Assembly (NCBI GenBank): GCA_021234155.1
Contig: JAJEKV010000282.1
Coordinates: 64,001-128,000 of the forward strand
DNA: 64,000 nucleotides
Reading direction: 5' to 3'
Source of the DNA: Isoetes taiwanensis
Taxonomy: Eukaryota > Streptophyta > Lycopodiopsida > Isoetales > Isoetaceae
This document shows positions 32,672 to 43,694 of this stretch, piece by piece. A program made the translations under genes and the position numbers. The notes beneath the pieces were generated by a model. It was not told where the DNA came from. It ran no database searches and was given only the letters and a program-made list of their open reading frames with translations. Numbering within the stretch: position 1 is the first letter of the stretch; every line of letters begins with the position of its first letter.

Positions 32672-33724
32672 TTGTAAGCACCTTCCGTGCAAAACCTGTA
32701 GACAGGCTTCAGCTACACCACGTTATATATATGCGTGTGATTTAGAGTAGAAAGATAATATGAGGCAGTTTTCCTTGAGGCATTCTTCAAAAGTTTCAGT
32801 GGGCTGCTGCAAGGCAGATCTAATATGGAAAGACGGCTTCTGTCATATCTATTTCGTGCTTTTAATTGTTGAAGCATCCCTATGAAAGCTGTCTACAGCC
32901 ATCATCATAAACAGAAAAAGGGAATGTGCCTTTACTACCTGGTAGGAATGTTTATCCACTGACCAGGTGCATGAACAAACAAAGGCTTGTCATAGGGTCC
33001 TCACCGCAGTTTCTTTTCTTGTATTTATGTTAGCTTGAGCCATACAAAGCGTCATGCTTTTTTCATGCTTTCTATTTCTACTATCTGTGCTTGCATTTGG
33101 TATTTTTGTTTTTATAATGTTTGTGCTCACACTAGCAAGTTGGTCTCACCTATGTAATGGTAAGCTATCTTGTGGCAAACATAGCTATGCTTTTGGTGAT
33201 AGTATAAGTTATGCCGTTGCTGGCATGTTCTGTGGAATCAATGCATTGATTTTGTATTTTATGATTTTTGCAGACATTGAAGCCAATCACATCAGAGGAG
33301 GGTAAAGAACTTGGGCTAATAGATTCTATAGTTTCCCACGAGCAGTTGTTGAGCACTGCACGTAGGTGGGCATTAGATATTGTAGAGCGTCGAAGACCGT
33401 GGACCATTGGCCTTCATAGAACTGATAAATTAGAATCATTTGGAGAGACTCGTGAAATAATAAAGTTTGCACGGGCACAGGCAAAGAAAACTGCCCCAAA
33501 CTTGGAGCATCCACTTTTGTGTCTTGATGCCATTGAGGAAGGTGTTGTTTCAGGCGGACTTGCTGGCATCCTTAAGGTAGGTCCTTGTTGCTTTGTGAAT
33601 GTGGCCAAGCTCAAATGTACCCATGGATTAACTGGTCGATCATATTATATTCAGGAAGAAGCTGCATTTACTGCAGCTCTATGCTCTGACACGGCAAAAG
33701 CCTTAACACACATATTTTTTGCAG

Positions 33725-33910
33725 TGTAGTGTCAGAGATTCTATAGTTAACAGTATTCACTTACTTGGAATCTGATTCTCTTGACATTATACTCCGAGAA
33801 TTGTATTCAGCTCATTGTGTAGTGTCAGAAATTGTGTAGCTTACAGTATTCAGTGACTTGTGATTTGATTCCCTTGTGATTATATTTCGAGAATTGTGTT
33901 CCAATTTATA
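33725..33910 (+). repeat. 93-bp tandem duplication at the start of intron 9
   Basis: TGTAGTGTCAGA starts at 33725 and again at 33818, each followed by similar sequence ending GAGAATTGTRTTC. It lies where the coding sequence for about six residues (QRATSK in homologues, from memory) would be expected after FFA. Confidence 0.75.
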
Positions 33911-36132
33911 TTGTTCAATTTCTAATCCCCATTTGTGCTTGCATCCCATTCCAATTGTTCAGTTTTATTTCTGTGTGCCTGTTTTGATATTTCTCTGAGG
34001 ATATAAACTCTTGCAGGTTCTTGGTGTGACCGACATTGGTCTTAAGCCTACTCTATAAAGTCAGTTGGCGTTATCGGTGGTGGATTTATGGGTTCAGGCA
34101 TAGTGACCGCATTGATATTGAGCAACATCAGTGTGATACTGAAGGAGGTAAATGTACAATTTCTTCAACAAGGGATGGACAGGGTCAAATGTAAGATATT
34201 CTTCCTGAAGTGGATTTGGTTCTGGAAGCTAACTTGGAGACCTGATTGAGAATTTTGGAATAACAGCTAACTTGGAAAGCCGAGTTAAGAAGGGCAAGCT
34301 AAGCAAAGCAAGGTTTGAAAAGGCTCTCTCACTTGTCAGGGGAACTCTTAGTTACGATGATTTTAGAACTGTAGATGTTATCATTGAGGTGAGATCATGT
34401 TCTTTTGTATCACTGTTGTGGTTTTACATTTAGAAAATGCTGCTACTTAGGTTTGTTGTTTGCTATTGCAGGCTGTTATTGAGAATATACCCCTTAAACA
34501 AGAGATTTTTGCCGAGCTTGAGAGGATATGCAAAGCAGATTGTATTCTTGCTAGTAAGTCGTCAACCATTGATCTTAATATTATTGGGGCAAAAACAAGT
34601 GCACAGGATCGGATAATTGGAGCACATTTTTTCAGGTTCTTTGCGTATTTTAAGAGTTCAGAGAGTCACTATAATGCACATTCTAACTTTCATGCCATTG
34701 ATTCAGCCCTGCTCACGTTATGCCTCTGCTTGAAATTGTTCGCACCCAGAAGACATCATCCCAAGTAATATTCGACCTTATGACTCTTGGGAAAACAATA
34801 AAGAAGACTCCTGTCGTTGTGGGGAACTGCACTGGTTTTGTTGTGAATAGGGTGTTCTTTCCTTACACTCAAGCAGCAACAATGCTTGTTGATCTGGGAA
34901 TTGATGTTTACCGCATTGACAAGGCTGTCACAGGATTTGGAATGCCAATGGGCCCGTTCAGGTTCGTAAAGTATTATACTACCAAAAGAAGCAATGTGAT
35001 GCCATTCTAACCAATAGTGAGGCTACCAGGTTGGCAGATTTTGTAGGCTTTGGTGTTGCTGTTGCTACAGGGTCTCAATATCAGAGTGCTTATTCAGATC
35101 GTGTTTATATATCTAACTTGTTTCCCCTGTTGTACAAAGAGAACCGCCTTGGTAGGTCTCATCTCATTTAGTATAGGATTGCATAAGATAAATAAGATTA
35201 GAAATTTATTCACGAGAATGTGGAAACTAGATCTAATGTATTTTGTTCTGTTTACAGGGGCCAGTAGTGGCAAAGGATTTTATGTATATGATGACAAGCG
35301 GAGGCCACGGCCTGATCCAGAACTTAAAAGGTTTGTCGAAGAATCTCGTCATGCTGCGAATATAATGCCCAATGGGAAGGTAAGTTGATTTAAGACATAA
35401 GCATGTTTTCCAACCATTCTTTTGCTCATCTTTTTTTGCTACAGGCAATCTCTATCACGGATAAGGAGATAGTCGAGATGGTGTTTTTTCCAGTTGTGAA
35501 TGAAGCTTGCCGGGTTCTTGATGAAGGAATTGCAGTGAAGGCATCGGATATAGATATTGCTTCAGTTTTAGGAATGGGATTTCCACCATATAGGTGACGT
35601 TTGTTTTTTATTACCCTGCAGAACATGTTATTTTTTCTGAAGCTGTTAGTTGACTGTGTCTTTGCATATAGGGGTGGTATTGTCTTTTTGGGGCGATGCT
35701 ATAGGAGCAAGTTATATTTTATCGTGACTGAAGAAATGGTCTGAGGAATATGGGACCTTCTTTAAACCTTCTCGTTATTTGGAAGAGAGAGCATCTCGGG
35801 GCATCAGTTTGGTAAGTGATTATTGCTTTTATTTTTTTGTAAATATTTCTTGTTTTGATTGACTGAGAAATAACAGCTTGTGTTTTCTTTGTATACATTT
35901 TCATTTTGATTGACTGACAAATGGCAAAACATTATCACTTGCAGAGTGCTCTATCAGCTAGTGGAAAGTCAAGATTGTAACACCTTCCAGGGAAAGTTTG
36001 CTCCACGTTATGGTCTAGCCATTACGTTTGACACTGGTCTAGCATTTTAATGTTTGATACTGTCTCTCTCTCATTCAGATTATTATCAATGGGAACTCTT
36101 ACAAGAGCAGAGCTTACAAGAGATTTCCTATA

Positions 36133-36264
36133 AGAGCTTTCCTAACAGAGTCTTTTTATCTGATATAGATTATTATCCTAAGTGGCTCCAGTTAACATAG
36201 AGCTTTCCTAACAGAGTCTTTTTATCTGATATAGATTATTATCCTAAGTGGCTCCAGTTAACAT
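36133..36264 (+). repeat. 66-bp perfect tandem duplication
   Basis: Two units starting AGAGCTTTCCTAACAGAG at 36133 and 36199 are identical by eye. Located about 150 bp after the beta-oxidation gene, probably in or just past its 3' UTR. Confidence 0.9.
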
Positions 36265-36834
36265 TTTACGCGTGAGCAGGGACAGCAACATGTTTATAGT
36301 TCGTTTTAGAGTGTGTCTCCGGTTAAGAAAATGTCGGGATTCTTTGTTGTTGTTGTATTATGCCTTTTAGACCCTCAGGTCCATAGACGACGCAAAAAGG
36401 TTACTATGGTTTCTGATCAGCCAAAACAGACTAGACTTTACACATCAAGGTCCTGTGCTAATGTGATACAAAGCGAGTATTTCTTTCCTAGATCTGTCAT
36501 GTTCTTGGAAACAGGTAGATCCAAAAAGCTGATTAGAGAACTGAAAGATCTTATTTAATTTAAGAGCTAATAGTCTATGGAATGTCTGGATTCTTTAGAT
36601 GCGTCTAATTAAAAGAAATGGCAGTGTTGGGAGGTGACTGCAGCTTCCAGTAAGAAAATGTCGGGATTCTTTAGACTGCAGTTAGATGTCAGATTCTTTA
36701 AGAGATTTCCCCATCAATCTGTTAGAAAATTATCATTATCATACTTGACTACGCATTGCAATTGTTTCTGTTTAGTGGGCGTAGTTTTTTTGGCAAATTT
36801 TTTTATTTTTTTGCTTGGGCGTGACTCTCGAGGT

Positions 36835-36867
36835 GTATTTATGCCCGGTGTTGCCGGGCATAAATAC
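36835..36867. repeat. 14-bp perfect hairpin with 5-nt loop
   Basis: GTATTTATGCCCGG (36835-36848), loop TGTTG, CCGGGCATAAATAC (36854-36867). Perfect inverted repeat in otherwise AT-rich DNA. Confidence 0.85.
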
Positions 36868-37841
36868 AATTCTATATAGCCATGTGTACAATGTCTAGAT
36901 ATAATTGGAGAGGGAATCAAAAGAAGAATGGAAGGAGCAATGCATAAATATAATCCACATTAGGTTGGCAGATTCCAACCCTTCCAACCCTTCCACATAA
37001 CACTTTTTGCTCTTAGAAATTAACACATGGATGTGTTGGCTTTCACAATGTAGTGGCTTTACAGCAGACTAAGGAAGAATAGATATTCCTAGATTGGAAA
37101 GTATAGAATTGTAATGAACAAAGATCTACTTCCATAAGTAGCGGTAAAGATGTTGAGAAATGTTGTAAATGTCATGTAGATTTAGATGGAATTGTGAGTA
37201 GCTAGAGGTTCTATTAGGCGCCATCTTTTTCATCAGCAAGTTTTCAATGCAACTTGGATTTGAACTGTTGGAGGGTAAAGGCTTTGGAGGGTAAAGGCTG
37301 GAGGCTCATTAGAACTGAAAAAGCTTTTGTAAGTCCAGATTTGTTTGCGAAAAGACAATCTTATACACATTTGGAGTTTCGCATGTATAAGCTTGCAGTG
37401 CATTGACCCACTCTTCATTCTCAAGTGTCATCATGCTTTGTTGTTGTGTTTTGTGTAGAACAAAAGTGGACTGTCACTCTTTCCTATAGATTTACACTGA
37501 GTTGAAAGGCCATGAGAGCGGCCATTATTCTAAAGTCATGCATACCAACATTTGCATCTTCTTGTAAGCATGCAAGCACATCGCCTATTAGATGAGGTGC
37601 GAATCTTTCTATAAAATTATGGGCATGCTATCTTAAATGGTTCAGAAGCTCAGAAGGAATTACAATGGAGCTTTAAAATAGTTGAGAGAATAGGACTTGA
37701 GCTTTCCTTGGAAAATTTTCAATAAGTCCATTGAGCTTCAAGTTGCCCTTTCCTCCTCCAGTAGATGTCGAGCTTCTCCCGTTGCTCAAACCTTTATTGG
37801 AGCTATGTGATTTGTTATCACCCTGTCTGAGTGAGCTTTTC

Positions 37842-37925
37842 TGGTCTGCAAAATATGGGCTTAGCAGGAATTGTTAGAGATTTTTTGGTCTGCAAAATAT
37901 GGGCTCAGTAGAAATTGTTATATTT
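37842..37925 (+). repeat. 44-bp tandem duplication
   Basis: TGGTCTGCAAAATATGGGCT starts at 37842 and 37886, followed in both by (T/C)AG(C/T)A(G/A)GAATTGTTA-like sequence. Confidence 0.85.
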
Positions 37926-38149
37926 AGGGGTAGCGTTGTTGATGTGCCCAACATGCCAAGCATGAGAAGCTGGCAGATTTCTCAGACTAAATTAGTAAAT
38001 TTTCTAGTGGGACCTTTTTTTTCCTCAGAGAACCGCCTTAATATTTTGCTTTTTCTCTTTGTTTTCACTTTTTTTGTGTTTTCCTTTTTATTCTATTTTT
38101 ACTTTTCTATGTGATATCTTAACTAATCCTACCTACAAATCCTTGAGAG

Positions 38150-39300
38150 ATTTTAACTGAACAAACTAAGGGCAATATGTTGTTGCCAATACCTCTTTAG
38201 GTGCACAATGTTGATGGGGTTTATCAACTCTCTGCCATCAGAGACGTCTCAAAACCAATAAGAATCTTTACCAGCTATACCAATTACCTCAAAGGGTCCT
38301 TCCCAGAGATTTTCAAACTTGGATGCTATTTCTTCCCTTGCTTTGTTCCATTTCAACACCAACTCACCTGTTTTTAGAATCCCCTGGAGTTTATGAGCTG
38401 CTTTAAAGGCTGCAATGTCCTTGGCTTTTTTAATCATAACAGCATTTTCTGCCTCATATCTATGCTCTTCAAGCTACATCAACCTCACAAATCTTTCCTT
38501 CAGTGCCTCATCCATTTCTAAATTTATTTGATAAGCCAACTTAAGTGAGGGAAGTTCCAATTCAATAGGTACTACTGACTCTACGCCATAGACCAAGCTG
38601 AAAGGAGTATGTTTTGTAGTTGCTTTGATGGTAGTCATGTATGCCCAAAGTGCAGCATGGAGCTTTAGATGCCAATCTTTCTTTGACACACTGATGGTTT
38701 TTTTTAGAATAGACTTGAGAACTTTGTTAGTTGATTCTGCCTGACCATTGCCTTGAGGATAATAAGATGAGCTTTTAGTGTGCTTGACTTTCAAGGTAGC
38801 AAGCAAGAGTGCAATTGTATGATTGATAAACTGGCTTCCTCTGTTAGAGATTATTTTGAAAGGGATTCCAAATCTGGCACAAATGTTCTCATGGAGGAAT
38901 CTTGCAGTAGCATGGGCATTTGCTTCTCTCAAAGGAGTTGCCTCAGCCCATTTGGTAAAATAATCTGTGGCCACTAGTATAAACTGATGTTGAGATGAAG
39001 ATGGTGGATCTATAGGGCCTATAAAGTCCAAACCCCATGTTTGAAAAGGTCCAGGTGATGTTATTTCTTTGTAAAATTTCTTTGGTTCTTGAGTTTTCCT
39101 ACCAAAGATCTGACATTTATGACATTTTATGGCATTATAGCAATCCTTGAAAAGAGTAGACCAAAAATATCCTGACCTCAAGATCTTCTTGCAGTTGTGT
39201 CAGCTGCAAAATGTCCTCCACATATTCCCTCATGGCATGCTTCAATGATCATTCTGGCCTCTTTCTCATCTACACACCTCAATAAAACTCCTTCCTTATC
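38150..39300 (-). pseudogene. Element B integrase
   Basis: The zinc-binding start (EACHEGICGGHFAADT) ends the segment 40221-39178. After a one-frame step, 39181-38474 holds the core: WGLDFIGPIDPP with the first Asp, IISNRGSQF where the second Asp reads Asn, and GNGQAESTNKVL with the catalytic Glu. 38437-38249 and beyond hold the C-terminal module (GELVLKWNKAREE, LWEGPFEVIG). The D-to-N change would abolish strand transfer. Confidence 0.85.
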
Positions 39301-40221
39301 AATTTTGCACAAAACGTCTTCAATAAGTCTGAACTTTTTGCATTTGTCCTTAAATCTTTTTTCTTGACTGCTGCTCAAATTTTTGGGTACTTCATTGTTC
39401 TCAAGATAACCTCTGATGTCATGCTGCCAGTCTGTATTTTTTGCATCAAAAGCAACCAAGTTAGTCACATTATCAACATTGCATAGTTCATCTTGATCTT
39501 CATGCTCAAATAGAACATAGGGAAGATAAGAACTGGGATTCTCTATCAGATTGACCACTTTAACAATGATATCATAAGTCTGGACCTTACAAGCCCACCT
39601 GCACAGCTTTGCTTTTGGTTGTTTTTTTGCAAAAAGAAGCGATAAAGGGTTCTGCCTCATAAAGACCTGGCTTTGGCTGTTTTGAAGCAAGTGTCCTTGT
39701 CTCTCTAACAAGAACATCAGGGCAGCTGCACTTTTCTCCAACCTGGGATATCTCAGTTTAGTGTCTGACCACATCTTGCTTGCAAAAGCAATCACATGAT
39801 CTTCTTGCAACAAGGCAAGACCAATTGCCCTTTTTGTGACACTAACGTAAGCTTTGAAAGGCTTTTCAAGATCAGGAGGCTTTAGCAAGATGGAGTTATA
39901 AATGGCATTAATGATTTTATCAAAGGACTCTTGGCATTGTTCATCCCAATTAATCAGAAAATGTTTGCTCTCATTTTTGAAAAATTTTCCAACCTTTGTA
40001 AGGTTAGAAATTGGGCTCATAGTGTGAGAAAAATGAGGGACATACATTCTCAAGAAGCTGGTCATCCCCATGAAACTTTTTACCTGTTTGAGGGTCTTTG
40101 GAGGTGCCAATCTTTTTAAAGCCTTAATCTTGGTTTCAGCGATTTGTATACCTACTGTAGACACCACATGTCCAAGTAGTTCCCCTTTTAAGGATAGGAA
40201 AACGCATTTTTTTTTATTCAA
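39178..40221 (-). CDS. Element B RT thumb, gypsy RNase H and integrase N-terminus
   Basis: A 347-residue open segment: KKKCVFLSLKGELLGHVVS (RT palm end), KTLKQVKSFMGMTSFLRMYV (thumb), then RNase H (FKAYVSVTKRAIGLALLQED, FASKMWSDTKLRYPRLEKSA) and the tether with the integrase zinc finger. This intact stretch is the reference used to define the insertions in A and C. The upstream RT with FLDDLCLG lies at about 40310-40290 in another frame. Confidence 0.9.
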   Translation of the reverse strand: MNKKKCVFLSLKGELLGHVVSTVGIQIAETKIKALKRLAPPKTLKQVKSFMGMTSFLRMYVPHFSHTMSPISNLTKVGKFFKNESKHFLINWDEQCQESFDKIINAIYNSILLKPPDLEKPFKAYVSVTKRAIGLALLQEDHVIAFASKMWSDTKLRYPRLEKSAAALMFLLERQGHLLQNSQSQVFMRQNPLSLLFAKKQPKAKLCRWACKVQTYDIIVKVVNLIENPSSYLPYVLFEHEDQDELCNVDNVTNLVAFDAKNTDWQHDIRGYLENNEVPKNLSSSQEKRFKDKCKKFRLIEDVLCKIDKEGVLLRCVDEKEARMIIEACHEGICGGHFAADTTARRS

Positions 40222-40950
40222 GCTAACTCCCCCCCTTTCTACACAAGGTAAATAACATAGTCAGCATATCAAAATGTTTTTCAAGGGAAGTTCCCAAGCA
40301 GAGATCATCTAAGAACACACGAAGAGTGTTAGTAGGCATATCTCAAAAAATTGTGTCCATAGCTCTTTGGAATGTTGCAGAAGCATTCATTAATCCAATC
40401 CTTTTCATGGCAAATGTTCCCCAAGGTGTAATAAATGAAGTTTTTGGCTGATCCTCTTCTTTGATACTTATTTGATTAAAACACGAGAGGCCATCTAGGA
40501 AGGAATAAATATCTTTTCACCCCACATCATGCAAAACCTCTTCTAGAAATGGTAATGGATAGCAATCTTTGATGGTGGCCTTGTTCAAATCCCTATAATC
40601 AATCAGATTCTAATAGTCTTGTTTTTTTTTTCTGAGGGGACAATACAGGGACTGACCTTTCGGGATTCATAATTTACGCAATCACACCCAGGGGATTCAC
40701 CTTTGATCAGCGTATAACCCATGAGAGTTCAGCGGAGGGGTTTTGGACCCGATTCATTATAATTAGGGGTTAGGGGTGTGTTTTAGGCGATTTGGAGCAA
40801 TATCTATACGGAGGGGTCAAATTGCCTTTTAAAATTGCGTATACAAGGGGGTTTTTGCTACACACTGACCGGATGCCATACCCCCTTATGTATAAGTGCA
40901 CCCCGGGAATCACACCTGTACATTTTATATAATTCTTCCTTGATTAGTCC
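40222..40950 (-). pseudogene. Element B reverse transcriptase palm, interrupted
   Basis: Minus-strand frames give RVFLDDLCLGTSLEKHF (catalytic FLDD preserved, about 40320-40265), [12 protein letters not shown] near 40590-40550 and IMNPERSVPV near 40660. The segment joins INASLLGLIKEELYKM at 40980-40930. A 219-bp element (40689-40907) and several frameshifts break it. Confidence 0.75.
40680..40916. mobile_element. 219-bp MITE-like insertion with 9-bp target duplication
   Basis: AATCACACC occurs at 40680-40688 and 40908-40916, flanking a 219-bp block absent from the RT of element A. The duplicated 9-mer belongs to the RT codons for GVI. Nine-base duplications are typical of Mutator-like elements. 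The block's right end (reverse complement GGGGTGCACTTATACATAAGG) resembles the inner TIR of the 440-bp element at 20600. The two ends are only weakly inverted. Confidence 0.7.
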
Positions 40951-41889
40951 TAATAGAGATGCATTAATCCTCCTTAACTTTTGCACCACAGGTTTCATAC
41001 CTTCTTTGATCTTAATTTCAAATTCACAAATACTTTTGTCAACACCAATCAACTCATCATAATTCCAAGCAAAAATATCCTTCCAATCATCAAAGAATTT
41101 AGTAACAAAGGCATTATCCTCCTCTCTAAACAAATCCCCAATATACAGCACTCTATCTAGACCTCTCTTATTGAGTTTGATTTCCTTTACCTGCTTGTCT
41201 TCACTAGCATTGATTACCAGAATGGGGTATAATTGTTGTAGGTCTTTGTTTTCTAACTCTTCCTCTTGTATTGCTCCTTCAGCTAAGTGTTCAAGGAGAA
41301 CACTTTTGCATAAAGAATCAGCCTCACAGTTCTGCTCTCTTGGCACATGACAAAGCTCCCAAGTCTCAAAACTCTTCAATTCCTGCATAGCTTGATCTCT
41401 GAGCAGTATCATGTCTTCATTTTTGGCCTGATATTCTCCCAATATTTGCCTGCAAACAAGTTGAGAATCTCCAAAGATAACTATTTCATTAATGCTCAAA
41501 TTTTCGCCTCTTGGAGACCTGCAATTAAAGCTTTGTATTCTGCCATATTAGAAGTAGTGCTAGGATAGATCCTACCTACTTTTTGCCGGTGATCTATTGG
41601 AAGAGTCTTTGAGAACAACAGCAGAAGAAGCCACATTAAGCCTTTTAGACACACCACCATCAAACCATAAGTATGCAAAATTACCTTGTTTAGGAGATGC
41701 TACCTGATTGAAAATTTCCATGCTAGATTCCAAATTCATTGCATTCAGCTCAAATTCCCCACATGGACTTGACAATAGCATTTCTTCTTCAATGAAATTC
41801 ATGGTCTCAAATTCTCCCAACTTGTTGTATAATGTTACCTTTTGAAATAGTACACTCCCCTTTTGACCATATAGGTCTGGCATAGCCAT
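40858..41889 (-). CDS. Element B archaeal-type RNase H and RT N-terminus (frameshifted)
   Basis: Read across two or three frames: LWFDGGVSKRLNVASSA (41700-41620), [15 protein letters not shown] (41550-41505), then 41499-40920 with [37 protein letters not shown] and [12 protein letters not shown]. The four acidic residues of the RNase H active site are all present. It lies between protease and RT exactly as in element A. Confidence 0.8.
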
Positions 41890-42019
41890 TTTCTTCCCAA
41901 GAGTAAGTCATACATGTCTGATTTGTCTTCTATCCCTTCAAATGCAACCACAACAAAATTTAATTTTTGCAACAATTATACCTTCAACATCAATAGGCAC
42001 ATTGCGACTATTCCAGCAG

Positions 42020-42210
42020 GGGTTAATTTTTCGTGTTTGAGAAAGATTTCAATATAATTGGAGCCTTCTTATCTATCTCAAAACCACACAACCTCATAAC
42101 ATGATGGGGCATGACATTCAGGGGTGATCCTCCATCTAGTAAAACTTTAGTCAAGATCTTTTTGCCCATTTTGGCAACACATGTGAAAGCCCCTGGATCA
42201 TAGTCCTCCT
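42020..42210 (-). pseudogene. Element B protease
   Basis: After a frame correction the minus strand gives KVLLDGGSPLNVMPHHVMRL and CGFEIDKKAPIILK, matching the element A protease. The D-G-G active site is shared. Stops are present. Confidence 0.7.
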
Positions 42211-42799
42211 AAGTAAGCATATGTTCTTCAATATGATTAGTTAGAGCAAACTCATCTTCTTTGGTCAGATTGAGCACTTTTTTTCTGTAAGATGGAGCTA
42301 TCTTGAGCAAAGTTAGCAAGTCCACACAGATTTTAGAATTCTTTAGCAAATATTCAAAATCCTCACAATCCTTTTCTTTTTTTACAAACTTTTGAGCAGG
42401 TGGAGGAGGCACAACCATTGCTTGCTCAGCTTCCTTGTGTTTCAACATCTCAGCTTCCTCATTGGCATGAGCTGGCTCTTTCTCTTTTGCATTATTCATT
42501 CTCCTGGTATGAACAACCATTATTTCTTCCTGCTCTTCAATTTCCTGCACAAATCTTATGGAGGCATTTTGCTCATTAGTTTTTTATTTCTCTTGCCTAG
42601 CAAAGTATTCTTTTACACTACATCTATCTTCATAATGCCCCACAGCCTTACAAAAAGTACACACAGGACATTCCTTGCCAAAGTGACCTTTTTTTCCACA
42701 CTTTGTGCAGGGTCTATACCAACAATAATCAGAGGAGTGAGTGTCTCTGAAGCAATGAACACATGGAGGATAAGTTTTCTTCTCAAATTTTGCATTTTT
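42209..42799 (-). CDS. Element B nucleocapsid zinc knuckles and linker
   Basis: Around 42795-42600 one frame gives three CX2CX4HX4C motifs (CVHCFRDTHSSDYC, CTKCGKKGHFGKEC, CTFCKAVGHYEDRC). 42550-42209 is an acidic and Pro-rich linker (AEQAMVVPPPPAQKFVKKEK). A frame change just after the gag stop at 42799 separates it from gag. Confidence 0.75.
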
Positions 42800-43653
42800 T
42801 AGCTCTTGAGTTGTTTGGTCACCTCAACCAGTGCTTCAGATACCTTGGTGATCTCAGCTCTTACATCTGTTGCAGGAGCCTCAGCGTCTTCCATTTTTAC
42901 CTTTTTCTTCTCTTTCTGGACAGCATAAACAGGTACAGGTCCTGGTCCCATATACTCTTGCTCATAATCTGGAAAAAAAGGGTCATGTGGTGAATGCATG
43001 TCATCTGGCAAGTAAGAAATCATATCTGCAATTTCAGTGGCCTTAGTGAAGGCTTTATGTATTGTGTCAAAGCCTTCTTGTTTTTGAATCTTCAATAGCT
43101 TTCTGTGTATTCTTGGTCTGCTGCTCAATCCTCTGATAAAAGATGCCACAAGATGTAAGGTATGATTAGGAATCTGGTTGATTTGGCATTTGACAAGATA
43201 GAGGTTAAACCTTTCCACATATTGATGCACACTTTCACCATGCTTAATGCGAAAAGTTTGCAATTCAAATATCAAATCTTGGGGATCCAAAAGCTTACCA
43301 AAGCGTGCCAAGAATTTTTTTACCAATTCATCCCAAGAGTTACCACCTAAACTTATAACATACTCAAGCCAAGCCCTAACCTCATCATTCTTAAAATATT
43401 TTTTGAATTCAGAGAACTTACAGCCTTTTTTGTGACCATATTCTTGGTAATATTCTTCAAAAGTCTTCAGAAAATTATTGGCATTCATGCTTGGATCAAA
43501 GGTAGGAACTGAAATAGGCATGTTCAACTCAAAATAATGACAGGGCATACCTGAATTTGCTTGTATGGTGAGAGTAGGTGTTGGAGCAGTAGCTTCATGA
43601 TTCTCTTGTGCTTCAGCATGCTCAGATGCCTCATTAGTTCTTCTAGATGCCAT
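42799..43653 (-). CDS. Element B gag polyprotein, capsid region
   Basis: An open frame of 284 codons from the ATG at 43653 (MASRRTNEASEH). It contains the plant retrotransposon gag domain: FELNMPISVPTFDPSM, FSEFKKYFKNDEVRAWLEY, WDELVKKFLARFGKL, ELQTFRIKHGESVHQYVERF and FIRGLSSRPRIHRKLLKIQ. A Lys/Glu-rich segment follows. The upstream codons in the same frame overlap the primer-binding site. Gag packages the element RNA. This is one of the best preserved TE coding segments in the window. Confidence 0.85.
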   Translation of the reverse strand: MASRRTNEASEHAEAQENHEATAPTPTLTIQANSGMPCHYFELNMPISVPTFDPSMNANNFLKTFEEYYQEYGHKKGCKFSEFKKYFKNDEVRAWLEYVISLGGNSWDELVKKFLARFGKLLDPQDLIFELQTFRIKHGESVHQYVERFNLYLVKCQINQIPNHTLHLVASFIRGLSSRPRIHRKLLKIQKQEGFDTIHKAFTKATEIADMISYLPDDMHSPHDPFFPDYEQEYMGPGPVPVYAVQKEKKKVKMEDAEAPATDVRAEITKVSEALVEVTKQLKS

Positions 43654-43673
43654 GAGTCCAGATTCCAGGAAAG

Positions 43674-43691
43674 ATCTCGGTAGAACCTCCA
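43674..43691 (-). promoter_or_regulatory. Primer-binding site of element B, tRNA-Gln-like
   Basis: Same 18-mer as in element A (minus strand TGGAGGTTCTACCGAGAT), three bases from the LTR end at 43695. Confidence 0.65.
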
Positions 43692-43694
43692 AAA

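Larger units (their letters stand above)
36265..38000. other. Intergenic region with small repeats
   Basis: No gene supported. Contains three copies of an AATGTCKGGATTCTTT motif (36330, 36580 and 36657 areas), a 14-bp hairpin and a 44-bp tandem duplication, both listed separately. Confidence 0.5.

Noticed and set aside
33054-33305. Hydrophobic 83-residue plus-strand frame
   Set aside because: Covers intron 7 and the start of exon 8 of the beta-oxidation gene in another frame; the hydrophobicity comes from a T-rich intron.
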